This document shows positions 6,953 to 14,847 of a DNA stretch of 37,209 nt, piece by piece. A model generated the notes under the pieces. That model did not search any database, was not told where the DNA came from, and worked only from the letters and a program-made list of their open reading frames with translations. The stretch is from Ruminococcaceae bacterium UBA3323. Its GTDB lineage: Bacteria > Bacillota > Clostridia > Oscillospirales > Acutalibacteraceae. The stretch covers positions 1-37,209 of the forward strand of contig DESD01000026.1 in NCBI GenBank assembly GCA_002361935.1, written 5' to 3'. Each line of letters starts with the position of its first letter. Positions within the stretch are counted from its first letter, which is position 1. The position numbers and the translations under genes are program-made.

Positions 6953-8072
6953 CAACAGCGCAACTACAAAGCCCTGCAAAGAGGCAACAGCAGCAGTTTT
7001 GAATGCACTTGAAGAAAATTACGGAAACCCCTCCAGCCTGCACAACATAGGCATTGAGGCGGCAAAGGCAGTTATCAAAGCAAGGCAGAGTATTGCCGAT
7101 ATGCTTGCCTGTGAAAAAGACGAAATCTTCTTTACAAGCGGCGGAACAGAGGCAAACAACCTTGCCGTTTTCGGTGCTGCATATGCAAACAGAAGAAAAG
7201 GAAACAGAATCGTAACTACCGCAATTGAACACGAAAGTGTTATGCAGAGCATAGACAAGCTTGAGGAAGAGGGCTTTGAGGTGATCCGCCTTATGCCCGA
7301 TAAGACCGGCAATATCAGTTTAAGAGATCTTACAGAAGCAATTAATGAAAAAACAATTCTTGTTTCCATGATGTATATCAACAACGAGGTCGGTTCTGTT
7401 CTTCCTGTTGAAAAAATCAAGAAGCTTGTTTTAAAGGCAGGCGCACCTGCTCTTATTCATACGGACTGTGTTCAGGCTTTCGGAAAAACAGAGGTTAAGC
7501 CTAAAAAGCTCGGTGCAGACCTTGTTACCGTAACAGCTCATAAAATTCACGGGCCGAAGGGCATTGGTGCCTTATATATAAAGAAAGGTGTGCGGATTTT
7601 GCCTCGTACCTTCGGAGGCGAGCAGGAAAAGAAAATTCGCCCCGGCACGGAGGCTTCCCCTCTTATTATGGGCTTTGGAGCAGCCGTTGATGCTCTTCCC
7701 GATTTAAAAGAGCAGAGCGGCAGAATTACAGAGCTTAACAGTTATGCAAAATCAAAACTAAAAGAAATAGACGGCATTATAATCAACAGCGGTGATCACG
7801 CTTCACCTTATATAATTAACCTGTATATACCAACATTTATGAGAAGCCAAACTGTGCTTCAGGAGCTATCGGCAAATTACGAAATCTGCGTAAGCAACGG
7901 TTCTGCCTGCGCAAAGGGCAAAAAAAGCCATGTGCTTTCGGCAATGAAGCTGAGCAGCGAAATTATAGACAAAAGCATAAGAATCAGCTTTTCAAGATAT
8001 AACACAAAAGAAGATATCAACAAACTTATTGATGCTTTAAAGGATATTATTAACAAACACCCGAGGACATAA
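6936..8072 (+). CDS. Cysteine desulfurase (NifS/IscS family)
   Basis: The 378-residue PLP enzyme has YLDNSATTKP at the N-terminus, SGGTEANNLA for cofactor binding, the Schiff-base lysine K203 in TAHKIHGPKG, and catalytic C325 in SNGSACAKGK. It removes sulfur from cysteine and passes it on as persulfide. The length and short active-site loop are those of NifS-like enzymes dedicated to one acceptor. ThiI follows after 2 bp, so it most likely feeds tRNA 4-thiouridine rather than general Fe-S assembly; no scaffold gene is nearby. The start overlaps the previous gene by 17 bp. Confidence 0.93.
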   Translation: MAVYLDNSATTKPCKEATAAVLNALEENYGNPSSLHNIGIEAAKAVIKARQSIADMLACEKDEIFFTSGGTEANNLAVFGAAYANRRKGNRIVTTAIEHESVMQSIDKLEEEGFEVIRLMPDKTGNISLRDLTEAINEKTILVSMMYINNEVGSVLPVEKIKKLVLKAGAPALIHTDCVQAFGKTEVKPKKLGADLVTVTAHKIHGPKGIGALYIKKGVRILPRTFGGEQEKKIRPGTEASPLIMGFGAAVDALPDLKEQSGRITELNSYAKSKLKEIDGIIINSGDHASPYIINLYIPTFMRSQTVLQELSANYEICVSNGSACAKGKKSHVLSAMKLSSEIIDKSIRISFSRYNTKEDINKLIDALKDIINKHPRT

Positions 8073-8074
8073 AA

Positions 8075-9247
8075 ATGAAAGAAATCATACTTGTTAAAAA
8101 CGGCGAGCTTGTTCTGAAAGGATTAAACAGAAATTCTTTTGAGGATGTGCTTATCAAAAACATGAAAAGGCACCTTGCCGATATAGGAAAATTCAGTTTT
8201 ACAAAAAGCCAGTCAACCATTATGGTTGAGCCTGAAAGCGATGAAACGGACCTTGACGATGCCGCAGAAGCACTGAAAAAGGTTTTCGGCATTGCCGCAC
8301 TTTCAAGAGCAGCGGTATGCGAAAAGAACATAGAGGATATTATCAGAACGGCAAAGGAATATCTTGAGGATGAGCTTTTAACAGCCAAGACCTTTAAGGT
8401 TGAAGCAAAAAGAAGCGATAAGAAATTCCCTCTTAATTCTCCGCAGATATGCCGTGAGCTCGGAGGTCAGATTCTTAAGGCATTTCATCATCTTAAGGTT
8501 GATGTGCATAATCCCGATATTGTTGTTACCGTTGAAATAAGGGACAGATTTGCCTTTGTACGCGGAAATAATATAAAGGGCGCAGGCGGCATGCCTACAG
8601 GAACAAGCGGCAGAGCAGCCGTTTTAATCAGCGGCGGAATAGACAGCCCCGTTGCCGCATATATGATGGCAAAACGCGGAATAGAGCTTATTTCCGTTCA
8701 CTTTGCTTCCCCACCGTATACAAGCGAGCTTGCCGAAATGAAGGTAATGGAGCTTCTGAAAAAGGTTGCTGCATACAGCGGAACAATCACAACCTATGTT
8801 GTTCCGTTTACTGAAATTCAGGAGGCTATCCGGGATTACTGCCCCGAGGATTATTTTACGCTTGTTATGCGCAGAATTATGATGAAAATAAGCGAAAAAA
8901 TTGCAAAAAGCCAGAACTGTATGGCGCTTATTACGGGAGAAAGCGTTGGTCAGGTTGCAAGCCAGACAATTTATGCACTGGGCTGCACAGACAGCGCAAC
9001 GGACATGCCGGTTTTCCGTCCCTGTATCGGAATGGACAAGGATGAAATTATTGCTGTTTCACGGAAAATAGATACATTTGAAACATCCATTCAGCCCTAT
9101 GAGGATTGCTGCACGGTATTTACACCGAAGCACCCCAAAACAAAGCCCAAGCTTCAGGATGTTATTGATGCTGAAAACAGAATTCCGAAGCTTGACGAAA
9201 TGATGAAAACAGCCGCAGAAAACGCAAAAAGAGTATTTATAAAATAA
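8075..9247 (+). CDS. thiI: ThiI, tRNA 4-thiouridine sulfurtransferase
   Basis: The 390-residue protein has an N-terminal ferredoxin-like part (VKNGELVLKGLNRNSFE), a THUMP domain (about 60-165) and a PP-loop ATPase with SGGIDSPVA from S186. The later GESVGQVASQT and PYEDCCTVFTPKHPKTKP stretches are typical. It adenylates and thiolates U8 of tRNAs. It lacks the C-terminal rhodanese domain of the E. coli enzyme, as in most Firmicutes, which is why a dedicated desulfurase lies immediately upstream. It is the last gene of the operon and is followed by a strong terminator. Confidence 0.95.
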   Translation: MKEIILVKNGELVLKGLNRNSFEDVLIKNMKRHLADIGKFSFTKSQSTIMVEPESDETDLDDAAEALKKVFGIAALSRAAVCEKNIEDIIRTAKEYLEDELLTAKTFKVEAKRSDKKFPLNSPQICRELGGQILKAFHHLKVDVHNPDIVVTVEIRDRFAFVRGNNIKGAGGMPTGTSGRAAVLISGGIDSPVAAYMMAKRGIELISVHFASPPYTSELAEMKVMELLKKVAAYSGTITTYVVPFTEIQEAIRDYCPEDYFTLVMRRIMMKISEKIAKSQNCMALITGESVGQVASQTIYALGCTDSATDMPVFRPCIGMDKDEIIAVSRKIDTFETSIQPYEDCCTVFTPKHPKTKPKLQDVIDAENRIPKLDEMMKTAAENAKRVFIK

Positions 9248-9280
9248 ACAGGTGCAGCAAAAGGCTGCACCTGTTTATTT
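9242..9280. terminator. Bidirectional terminator between thiI and hxlR
   Basis: A perfect 17-bp stem (9242-9258 with 9264-9280) and a 5-nt loop with A/T flanks. It serves the converging thiI and HxlR-family genes. Confidence 0.9.
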
Positions 9281-9609
9281 TATAGGCTTGCTTTATAATT
9301 TTCTCCCCAGCTCCACATTGAATCAAGAACAGGTCTGAGGCTCATACCCAAATCAGTTAAAGTATATTCCACTCTCGGCGGCACCTCGGGGTACACTGTT
9401 CTTTTCACAAGGCCATCCGCTTCCATATCTCTTAACTGAGCAGTAAGGACTTTCTGACTGACAGTACCCAATGATTTTTTCAATTCACCAAAGCGTTTTG
9501 TTCCCGGTAATAAATCACGCAGAATCAATACTTTCCATTTATTACCGATTAAAGTCAATGTTGTTTCTACAGGACAAGCCGGAAGCTTTTTTGTTTCATT
9601 TTCGGTCAT
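9280..9609 (-). CDS. HxlR-family winged-helix regulator
   Basis: The 109-residue protein matches the HxlR pattern: CPVETTLTLIGNKWKVLILR, then DLLPGTKRFGELKKSLGTVS and LVKRTVYPEVPPRVEYTLTD. Cys12 just before the first helix corresponds to the redox-active cysteine of HypR-type members that sense hypochlorite, quinones or disulfide stress. AAGGAG precedes the ATG at 9609. It is divergent from the MBL-macro-sirtuin operon and probably controls it and itself through sites in the 232-bp intergenic region. The ligand or stress is an inference. Confidence 0.92.
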   Translation of the reverse strand: MTENETKKLPACPVETTLTLIGNKWKVLILRDLLPGTKRFGELKKSLGTVSQKVLTAQLRDMEADGLVKRTVYPEVPPRVEYTLTDLGMSLRPVLDSMWSWGENYKASL

Positions 9610-9686
9610 AATAACATCTCCTTAAAAATTTTTTGAAATTTTTTGAAAATTTAATATCCGTGAAAAAAACGCATAAATGTGTAATT

Positions 9687-9702
9687 GTTACCATTCGGTA
9701 AC
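9687..9702. promoter_or_regulatory. Candidate HxlR operator
   Basis: GTTACC-ATTC-GGTAAC, a perfect 6-bp inverted repeat in the divergent region. A weaker AGTT-N10-AACT pair lies at 9711-9728. No clear -35/-10 pair stands out, so exact promoters are not called. Confidence 0.5.
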
Positions 9703-9841
9703 CACCCAATAGTTTCCTTTTGATAACTACGGCACAATAAAGTGCTTACTTTACAGATGATACCATAAGCGGTACAATGCAGTCAAGAGATAAGTGCACA
9801 CACTCTTAAATTCGAAATGAAATATAACGGAGGTATTCATA

Positions 9842-10633
9842 ATGAATAAAAACACATTTAAAACTGTAAAACTTTCCAAAGGCGAAATGAACATCTATAA
9901 CTTTGGAAATATCAGGCTTCATGCATACAGAACAAACGATTTTATGGATGATGAGGTTTTTATTGTTGAAAAAAACAATAAGGTCGTCATCATTGAATCC
10001 CCCTGCTTTTTTGATAACAATAAAGAGCTCGCAGAATACCTGAACGAATATAAAATTTCAGGTATGCTGATTGCATATCATGGTGCAGGTGCTTCCTTTT
10101 TGCCGGAAGTTCCGAAATTTGCAACTCAAAATGCAAAGAATTATTCAGAAATCGGTGGAGGAAAGGCATTGATTGATAATTTTGCAAGCACATTTGGAAA
10201 TATTTTCGATAATTCCGTTCATAAAATTACGGATATAATTGATGATGGTAAAATAACAATTGGCGGAATTGATTTTAACATCAAAAAAACCAATGAAGCC
10301 TATGATATTGAAATACCCGAAATCAATGCTGTTTATACGCATATGCTTGGTCATGACTGCCATTCCATTGTTGCAGGTTCAACCCATGCCGATGCAATGA
10401 TTGAAAAACTGAAAACGTATATTGAAAAGGGCTATGATTTAATTTTAACCTCTCATTATACGCCTGAAGATTTAAAGGATGCAAAAGCGAAAATGAATTA
10501 TCTTGAAAATTTGAAAAATATTGCATCCAAATGCAAAAATGCTGATGCATTTAAAACAGAAGTTAAAAAACAATATCCACACTACAGTGGTTTAAATTAT
10601 TTAGATATGACAGCAGGATTTTTCTTTTCATAA
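9842..10633 (+). CDS. Metallo-beta-lactamase-like protein with degenerate metal site
   Basis: The 263-residue protein has the strand order of an MBL fold (VFIVEKNNKVVIIESPCF; KISGMLIAYHGAGAS; ITIGGIDFNIK; NAVYTHMLGHDCHSIV; LILTSHYTP). The HxHxDH metal motif is absent; only single histidines (YHGAG, GHDCH, SHYTP) remain. It may bind one metal differently or have a non-hydrolytic role. A GGAGG site precedes the ATG. It is the first gene after the HxlR regulator and 15 bp ahead of the macrodomain gene, so it is likely part of the stress-linked ADP-ribose module, but its reaction is unknown. Confidence 0.7.
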   Translation: MNKNTFKTVKLSKGEMNIYNFGNIRLHAYRTNDFMDDEVFIVEKNNKVVIIESPCFFDNNKELAEYLNEYKISGMLIAYHGAGASFLPEVPKFATQNAKNYSEIGGGKALIDNFASTFGNIFDNSVHKITDIIDDGKITIGGIDFNIKKTNEAYDIEIPEINAVYTHMLGHDCHSIVAGSTHADAMIEKLKTYIEKGYDLILTSHYTPEDLKDAKAKMNYLENLKNIASKCKNADAFKTEVKKQYPHYSGLNYLDMTAGFFFS

Positions 10634-10648
10634 TATTTTCCCAGTACG

Positions 10649-11449
10649 ATGACACACAACGAAAAACTTTTATGGCTAATTCAATATTTGCTTTCCGAAA
10701 ACCCGGAAAACGGCAGAATTCAGATACCCGAACATACCAACGGGCAGTTTAATCTGTATCGTTCACTGGTCAATATTCGTATGCCTGAAACCATCAGTGA
10801 TGAATATCTGACTGTTGAGGATGAATATCTGCAAGAGGAGATTATCAAAAAAGGCACCACGCATATCAACCATCTGACACCCTGCCGCAATGATATTTAC
10901 TTATGGCAGGGCGATATAACAACAATCAACGCAGATGCAATCGTTAATGCGGCAAACAATCAGCTTTTGGGCTGCTTCTGCCCCTGCCATACCTGTATAG
11001 ATAATTGCATTCATACCTTTGCAGGTGTGCGGCTTCGTTTAAAATGCAATGAAATTATGCAAAAACAAGGACACAAAGAGCCTGCAGGCAGGGCAAGAAT
11101 AACCCTGGCATATAATCTGCCAAGCAAATATGTTATTCATACTGTAGGTCCGATTATCCGTGGAATTTTGACAAAGAAGGATAAAGATTTGCTTACATCC
11201 TGCTATACAGCGTGTCTGCAGCTTGCTGATGAATATCATTTGAAAAGCATTGCATTCTGCTGCATTTCAACAGGAGAATTTCATTTTCCCAATGACAAGG
11301 CGGCACAAATTGCAATAGATACAGTTGAAAAATACAAACAGAAAACAGGCAGCAAAGTAAAGGTGATATTCAATGTTTTCAAGGATAAGGACTATGAAAT
11401 TTACGGAAAATTACTCTGTTCGGATTCACAAGCTGAAAAAGGCAATTGA
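10649..11449 (+). CDS. Zinc-type macrodomain, ADP-ribosyl hydrolase
   Basis: The 266-residue protein has a helical N-terminal extension (about 1-85), then a macrodomain: WQGDITTINADAIVNAANNQ, the Cys/His-rich LLGCFCPCHTCIDNCIH, ARITLAYNLPSKYVIHTVGP, and IAFCCISTGEFHFPNDKAA. The CPCH-x-CIDN insertion is the hallmark of the zinc-dependent macrodomains encoded with class M sirtuins. These remove mono-ADP-ribose from proteins modified by the partner sirtuin. The stop lies 56 bp inside the sirtuin gene, so the two are coupled. The ribosome site is weak (no clear AGGAG), which hints at coupling to the upstream gene too. Confidence 0.9.
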   Translation: MTHNEKLLWLIQYLLSENPENGRIQIPEHTNGQFNLYRSLVNIRMPETISDEYLTVEDEYLQEEIIKKGTTHINHLTPCRNDIYLWQGDITTINADAIVNAANNQLLGCFCPCHTCIDNCIHTFAGVRLRLKCNEIMQKQGHKEPAGRARITLAYNLPSKYVIHTVGPIIRGILTKKDKDLLTSCYTACLQLADEYHLKSIAFCCISTGEFHFPNDKAAQIAIDTVEKYKQKTGSKVKVIFNVFKDKDYEIYGKLLCSDSQAEKGN

Positions 11450-12248
11450 TGAATGCGATGCATTGGTTATCGGTGCAGGCGCAGGACTTTCGGCATCTGC
11501 AGGATTTACCTACAGCGGTGAAAGATTTGATAAATATTTTTCGGATTACAAAGCAAAATACGGCTTTGATGATATGTACTTTGGCGGATTTTATCCATAC
11601 AGAACGCAGGAGGAATTCTGGGCATACTGGAGCAGATATATTTACATAAACCGATATCTTGATGCACCGAATGATTTGTATAACAGGCTTTTTCATATCG
11701 TTAAGGATAAAGACTATTTTGTAATTACAACCAATGTTGATCACTGCTTTCAAAAAGCAGGGTTTGATAAAAAAAGACTGTTTTATACACAGGGAGATTA
11801 CGGACTTTTTCAGTGCAGTGAACCATGCTGCCGGAAAACCTTTGATAATGAAGAAATCATCAAAGAAATGTATAAACAGCAAAAGGATATGAAAATACCG
11901 CATAATTTAATTCCGAAATGCCCTCACTGCGGCAAACCGCTTACAACAAATTTAAGATGTGATGACAGATTTGTTCAGGACGAGGGCTGGTATAAGGCAA
12001 GTGAAAGATACGGCGATTTTATCCGCAGGCATAAAAACCTGAATGTGCTTTATTTGGAACTCGGTGTCGGCTGCAATACTCCTGTTATTATCAAATATCC
12101 TTTTTGGCAGATGACTGCACAAAAACCCAAAGCAACGTATGCCTGCATAAATAAGGAAAATGCCGTTTGTCCCAAGGAAATCACGCATCAGTCCATATGT
12201 ATTGAAGAAGATATATTAAAAGTAATAAAAGACATAGAAAAGAGGTAG
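11394..12248 (+). CDS. Class M sirtuin (SirTM), protein ADP-ribosyltransferase
   Basis: The 284-residue protein has ALVIGAGAGLSASAGFTYSG for NAD binding, FVITTNVDHCFQKAGF with the sirtuin NVD motif, TQGDYGLFQCSEPC and CPHCGKPL as a four-cysteine zinc site, and YLELGVGCNTPVIIKYPFW near the C-terminus. These are features of macrodomain-linked sirtuins, which transfer ADP-ribose to a protein rather than deacetylate. In known systems the target is a lipoylated GcvH-like carrier, with LplA2 alongside; neither is in this window. The start at 11394 follows AAGGATAAGG; the longer frame to 11373 has no such site. Confidence 0.92.
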   Translation: MKFTENYSVRIHKLKKAIDECDALVIGAGAGLSASAGFTYSGERFDKYFSDYKAKYGFDDMYFGGFYPYRTQEEFWAYWSRYIYINRYLDAPNDLYNRLFHIVKDKDYFVITTNVDHCFQKAGFDKKRLFYTQGDYGLFQCSEPCCRKTFDNEEIIKEMYKQQKDMKIPHNLIPKCPHCGKPLTTNLRCDDRFVQDEGWYKASERYGDFIRRHKNLNVLYLELGVGCNTPVIIKYPFWQMTAQKPKATYACINKENAVCPKEITHQSICIEEDILKVIKDIEKR

Positions 12249-12266
12249 ATTTTCATCTGCCTCTTT
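12239..12266 (+). terminator. Terminator overlapping the sirtuin stop codon
   Basis: AAGAGGTAGAT pairs with ATCTGCCTCTT (one G-T), followed by a T-rich stretch. It closes the HxlR-linked operon. Confidence 0.75.
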
Positions 12267-12277
12267 CTTTTTGCTCT

Positions 12278-12382
12278 TTACAGACTGTTAAGAGCCTTCT
12301 TAACTTCATTTTTCAATTTTTCAGGTACCTCATCAATTGTCTTTTTGCCTTTCCTGATAAGGTCTGCATATACTTTTGCCAT
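12278..12382 (-). CDS. CD1375-like small phage tail-region protein
   Basis: The 34-residue protein begins MAKVYADLIRKGKKTIDEVP and continues as a charged helix. This is the pattern of the CD1375 family, small proteins at the end of tail/baseplate operons in clostridial phages. GGAGGATAGT lies just upstream; the previous gene stops 2 bp before. Its function is unknown. It supports a prophage origin for this block. Confidence 0.75.
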   Translation of the reverse strand: MAKVYADLIRKGKKTIDEVPEKLKNEVKKALNSL

Positions 12383-12383
12383 A

Positions 12384-12647
12384 CTATCCTCCAATCATTT
12401 CAAATATATCACAAAGAGCGATTTGTGTATCGGTAAGCTCATTTTCAAGAGCTTTGTTTTGTTCAGACATGAGTTTTATGTACTCATCCTTGCTGTACTG
12501 TGTCTGATTGTATTCATATTCCGTATGAGAGCCGTTTTCATCGGTTACTGTTATTTCGTGGATATCCGAATTAACCCATACAGAATACTCATCAAATTCT
12601 GTTTCCATTGGCTTAATTGTGCTCTGTACTTTTTTATACTCGGTCAT
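12384..12647 (-). CDS. Small phage tail-region protein
   Basis: The 87-residue acidic protein begins MTEYKKVQSTIKP and has a C-terminal coiled-coil-like stretch (KLMSEQNKALENELTDTQIA). This size, composition and place, between a baseplate/fibre gene and a CD1375-like gene, is common in Firmicute prophages. AGGAGGAAAC precedes the start. No catalytic motif. A chaperone or accessory role for the upstream fibre is only a guess. Confidence 0.65.
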   Translation of the reverse strand: MTEYKKVQSTIKPMETEFDEYSVWVNSDIHEITVTDENGSHTEYEYNQTQYSKDEYIKLMSEQNKALENELTDTQIALCDIFEMIGG

Positions 12648-12658
12648 TTTGTTTCCTC

Positions 12659-14443
12659 CTATTCTGCCGACGGCACATAGATTAACCGGCAGCCGATATC
12701 ATAGGAATTGTAGCTGACTGCACTTCTCATATGCCAGCAGAATTCCCCTGCATTCGTTTTGCCTGCCCAGCTTCCTCCGAAGCGTACCGCCTTATAGCCG
12801 TTTAAATCCTCATTTATGTATGTATAGTCACCTACCGGCAATGCAGAGCTTCCGCCTGCTTCGGACGGAATAAACAGCCAGTCGTATTTTTCACTGCCAT
12901 ACCCCATTGCGTTAATATAGCCGCTTTCATTCGGAAGAACAAACCCGGCAGACTGATAGTTTTCCGTGTGCTTTGTTTCACTGAAAGCAAAATCATCTGC
13001 AATATATGCCTGTCCGCCTGTCATGGTTCCATCACCCCATACATTAATGCCGTTTACGAACCTCCAGATATTCCCCCACGGGTTTTCAATTCCCCTGTAG
13101 GAGATATTTACACAGCCGTCCTCTCTGTATGTAACGGTTGTTCCGTTTGTACTGTTTGCGGTTGCCGTTGCGGCGCCCGTTTTATTGCCAAGCACCATGG
13201 TTGAGCCTGTATAGCTTGCGCCGTTGCAGCTGCCGGGCAAATCATTCAGATCAACAACTCCCCTGCCGATTGCAGACTGCATATTCATTGTGCCGAATTC
13301 CATCATCATCAGAAGCTGAATTGCCGAAACCGCCTTGATGGTTTCAATATGCCAGCCCCTGCCGTGGTTTGAAGCAAGCTGCTGTGCATTTGCTCTTGTT
13401 AAAGTAATATTCTGTGAAGAAATGGGCTTATGCACGGTTGTTGAGCAAATCAGAGCCTTTGAAAAATCAACGGAGACCTCCGATGCGGTGCTGTCATTCA
13501 CATATCCGCTGCCTGCTGCTTTCTGCAAAGAGCCCTCATAGGCAGAATACAGGAAATATTCCGTTTCATTGCCCTGTTCATCATAAAAGGCAGGATGAAG
13601 TTTAAAGCCTGCAAGGGGCTTATCCGTAACATAATAATTTGCCTTGCGGATATGATAGCCGAAGCCGTTTGCTATCTTCTCCAGCTTTAACGGCACAACC
13701 TTGTAATAAAACCTCGGAACATAAACCATAACCTGGCCATTAGAACCGTCATCCGCATAATTATCATCTCCGTAGTATGCGGTAATTGTTCCGTTATCGG
13801 ACACATTGCAGCGCTTCATTCCGCCGTACATAGGAAATTTATCAAAGTCCTCCCCTGCATTCAGCCCAACTGCCCCTGCAAGCCTTGTGAATCTCTTATT
13901 TTCATAATCTGCACACAAGCCGAGGATGTCACCCTCGGTATAGCCGATATAAGCTTTCACATCTTCCACACCGCTTAGTGCGGTTTGAATATCATCTGTT
14001 ACATCGCTGATAGAATTGATTGCCGCCCTTGCTTCCTTTGCTGTTTCGGTAAGAATTAAGAATTCATCAGAGCTTAAGATGCTTCCCTCCATAGCAGGCG
14101 ATGCTTCAACCGTAATAAAAAAGGTTGCAGAGGAAAGCACCATACTTCCGTCAAGCAGGGAAATGTCCGCTCTTACAGTTCCCGCTGATGCAAGCACCTG
14201 TTCGGTAAGGGATACCGTTATCGTGCCGTCTGTATTTATGACTGCTTTGTTAACGCAAATGCGTCCGTCAGGCTTAAGGCATCTGAAAGACGCAGTGCAT
14301 CTGCCTGACGGGGTAATTTTTTCCCCGTCTTCCGTTAAAGTTATTTTCAGGAATCTTGAATAATTGTCCCCCTGCTTTGCATTGATATATTTATATTCAA
14401 TACAGTTGTTTACATCAAGTGTAATACTTTGAACATTTTGCAT
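12659..14443 (-). CDS. BppU-like tail protein with C-type-lectin-like C-terminus
   Basis: The 594-residue protein starts MQNVQSITLDVNNCIEYKYI and has a BppU-type baseplate N-terminal domain to about residue 120 (SLTEQVLASAGTVRADISLL). A linker helix follows. From about 200 to the end is a formylglycine-enzyme/C-lectin-like domain (GRGWHIETIKAVSAIQLLMM; GNIWRFVNGINVWGDGTM) finishing with FGGSW...AGEFCW...IGCRL. That ending matches the variable region of diversity-generating retroelement targets. I place the start at 14443, because the 12 codons of the longer frame lie inside a repeated leader element (14444-14531). It probably binds a surface ligand. Confidence 0.75.
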   Translation of the reverse strand: MQNVQSITLDVNNCIEYKYINAKQGDNYSRFLKITLTEDGEKITPSGRCTASFRCLKPDGRICVNKAVINTDGTITVSLTEQVLASAGTVRADISLLDGSMVLSSATFFITVEASPAMEGSILSSDEFLILTETAKEARAAINSISDVTDDIQTALSGVEDVKAYIGYTEGDILGLCADYENKRFTRLAGAVGLNAGEDFDKFPMYGGMKRCNVSDNGTITAYYGDDNYADDGSNGQVMVYVPRFYYKVVPLKLEKIANGFGYHIRKANYYVTDKPLAGFKLHPAFYDEQGNETEYFLYSAYEGSLQKAAGSGYVNDSTASEVSVDFSKALICSTTVHKPISSQNITLTRANAQQLASNHGRGWHIETIKAVSAIQLLMMMEFGTMNMQSAIGRGVVDLNDLPGSCNGASYTGSTMVLGNKTGAATATANSTNGTTVTYREDGCVNISYRGIENPWGNIWRFVNGINVWGDGTMTGGQAYIADDFAFSETKHTENYQSAGFVLPNESGYINAMGYGSEKYDWLFIPSEAGGSSALPVGDYTYINEDLNGYKAVRFGGSWAGKTNAGEFCWHMRSAVSYNSYDIGCRLIYVPSAE

Positions 14444-14531
14444 TATAGTTTCTTTAGCCTTTCCGGCTACAAATTTCATAAAAATCCCTAAACACCTTAT
14501 TGTAGCCGGATAAGGTGTACAATGGGAATTC
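14444..14531 (-). promoter_or_regulatory. Structured 5' leader element, copy A
   Basis: Read on the minus strand: GAATTC, hairpin 1 (stem ACACCTTAT/ATAAGGTGT, 14518-14492) with CGGCTAC in its loop, then hairpin 2 TAGCC-GGAAA-GGCTA (14469-14455), then 11 bases to the ATG. The same order, loop and spacing occur at 33684-33770 before an unrelated gene. Loop 1 (CGGCTAC) is complementary to GTAGCCG of hairpin 2, allowing a pseudoknot or alternative fold. Confidence 0.6.
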
Positions 14532-14688
14532 AGATATCTCGGAATATGCCAATGTGAAATTCCGAAACTGAAATCGGATTTGCCTGTTTTTACAAACCCA
14601 TCTGCTGTTCAGTGAATTCCGGATTAAAACATTTTTACCCTAAAACCGCTTATCCGCCCTGCAGTTTTCAGATAAAAAAGGCAAAAAA

Positions 14689-14717
14689 GAAAAATGCAGC
14701 TTATTTCTGCATTTTTC
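14689..14717. terminator. Terminator after the purine nucleoside phosphorylase gene
   Basis: GAAAAATGCAG and CTGCATTTTTC form an 11-bp stem with a 7-nt loop and A/T flanks. The rest of the gap 14532-14847 holds no supported gene; it is AT-rich with short repeats of TTCCG/CGGAA. Confidence 0.75.
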
Positions 14718-14847
14718 ATATAGTCTGTATTAATCTTTTAATTTCCCAAAACAGCTTGCGTTTTACACTTTTTTGCGAACCTCTGATTTTCCATATTACA
14801 TATGAAAAGCCAATCTGTCAACCATTATTTTTGAAAAATGAAATTTT

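Noticed and set aside
12345..12680. Plus-strand 111-codon hydrophobic frame
   Set aside because: It lies antisense to the two small phage tail-region genes, which have good ribosome sites; it has none.
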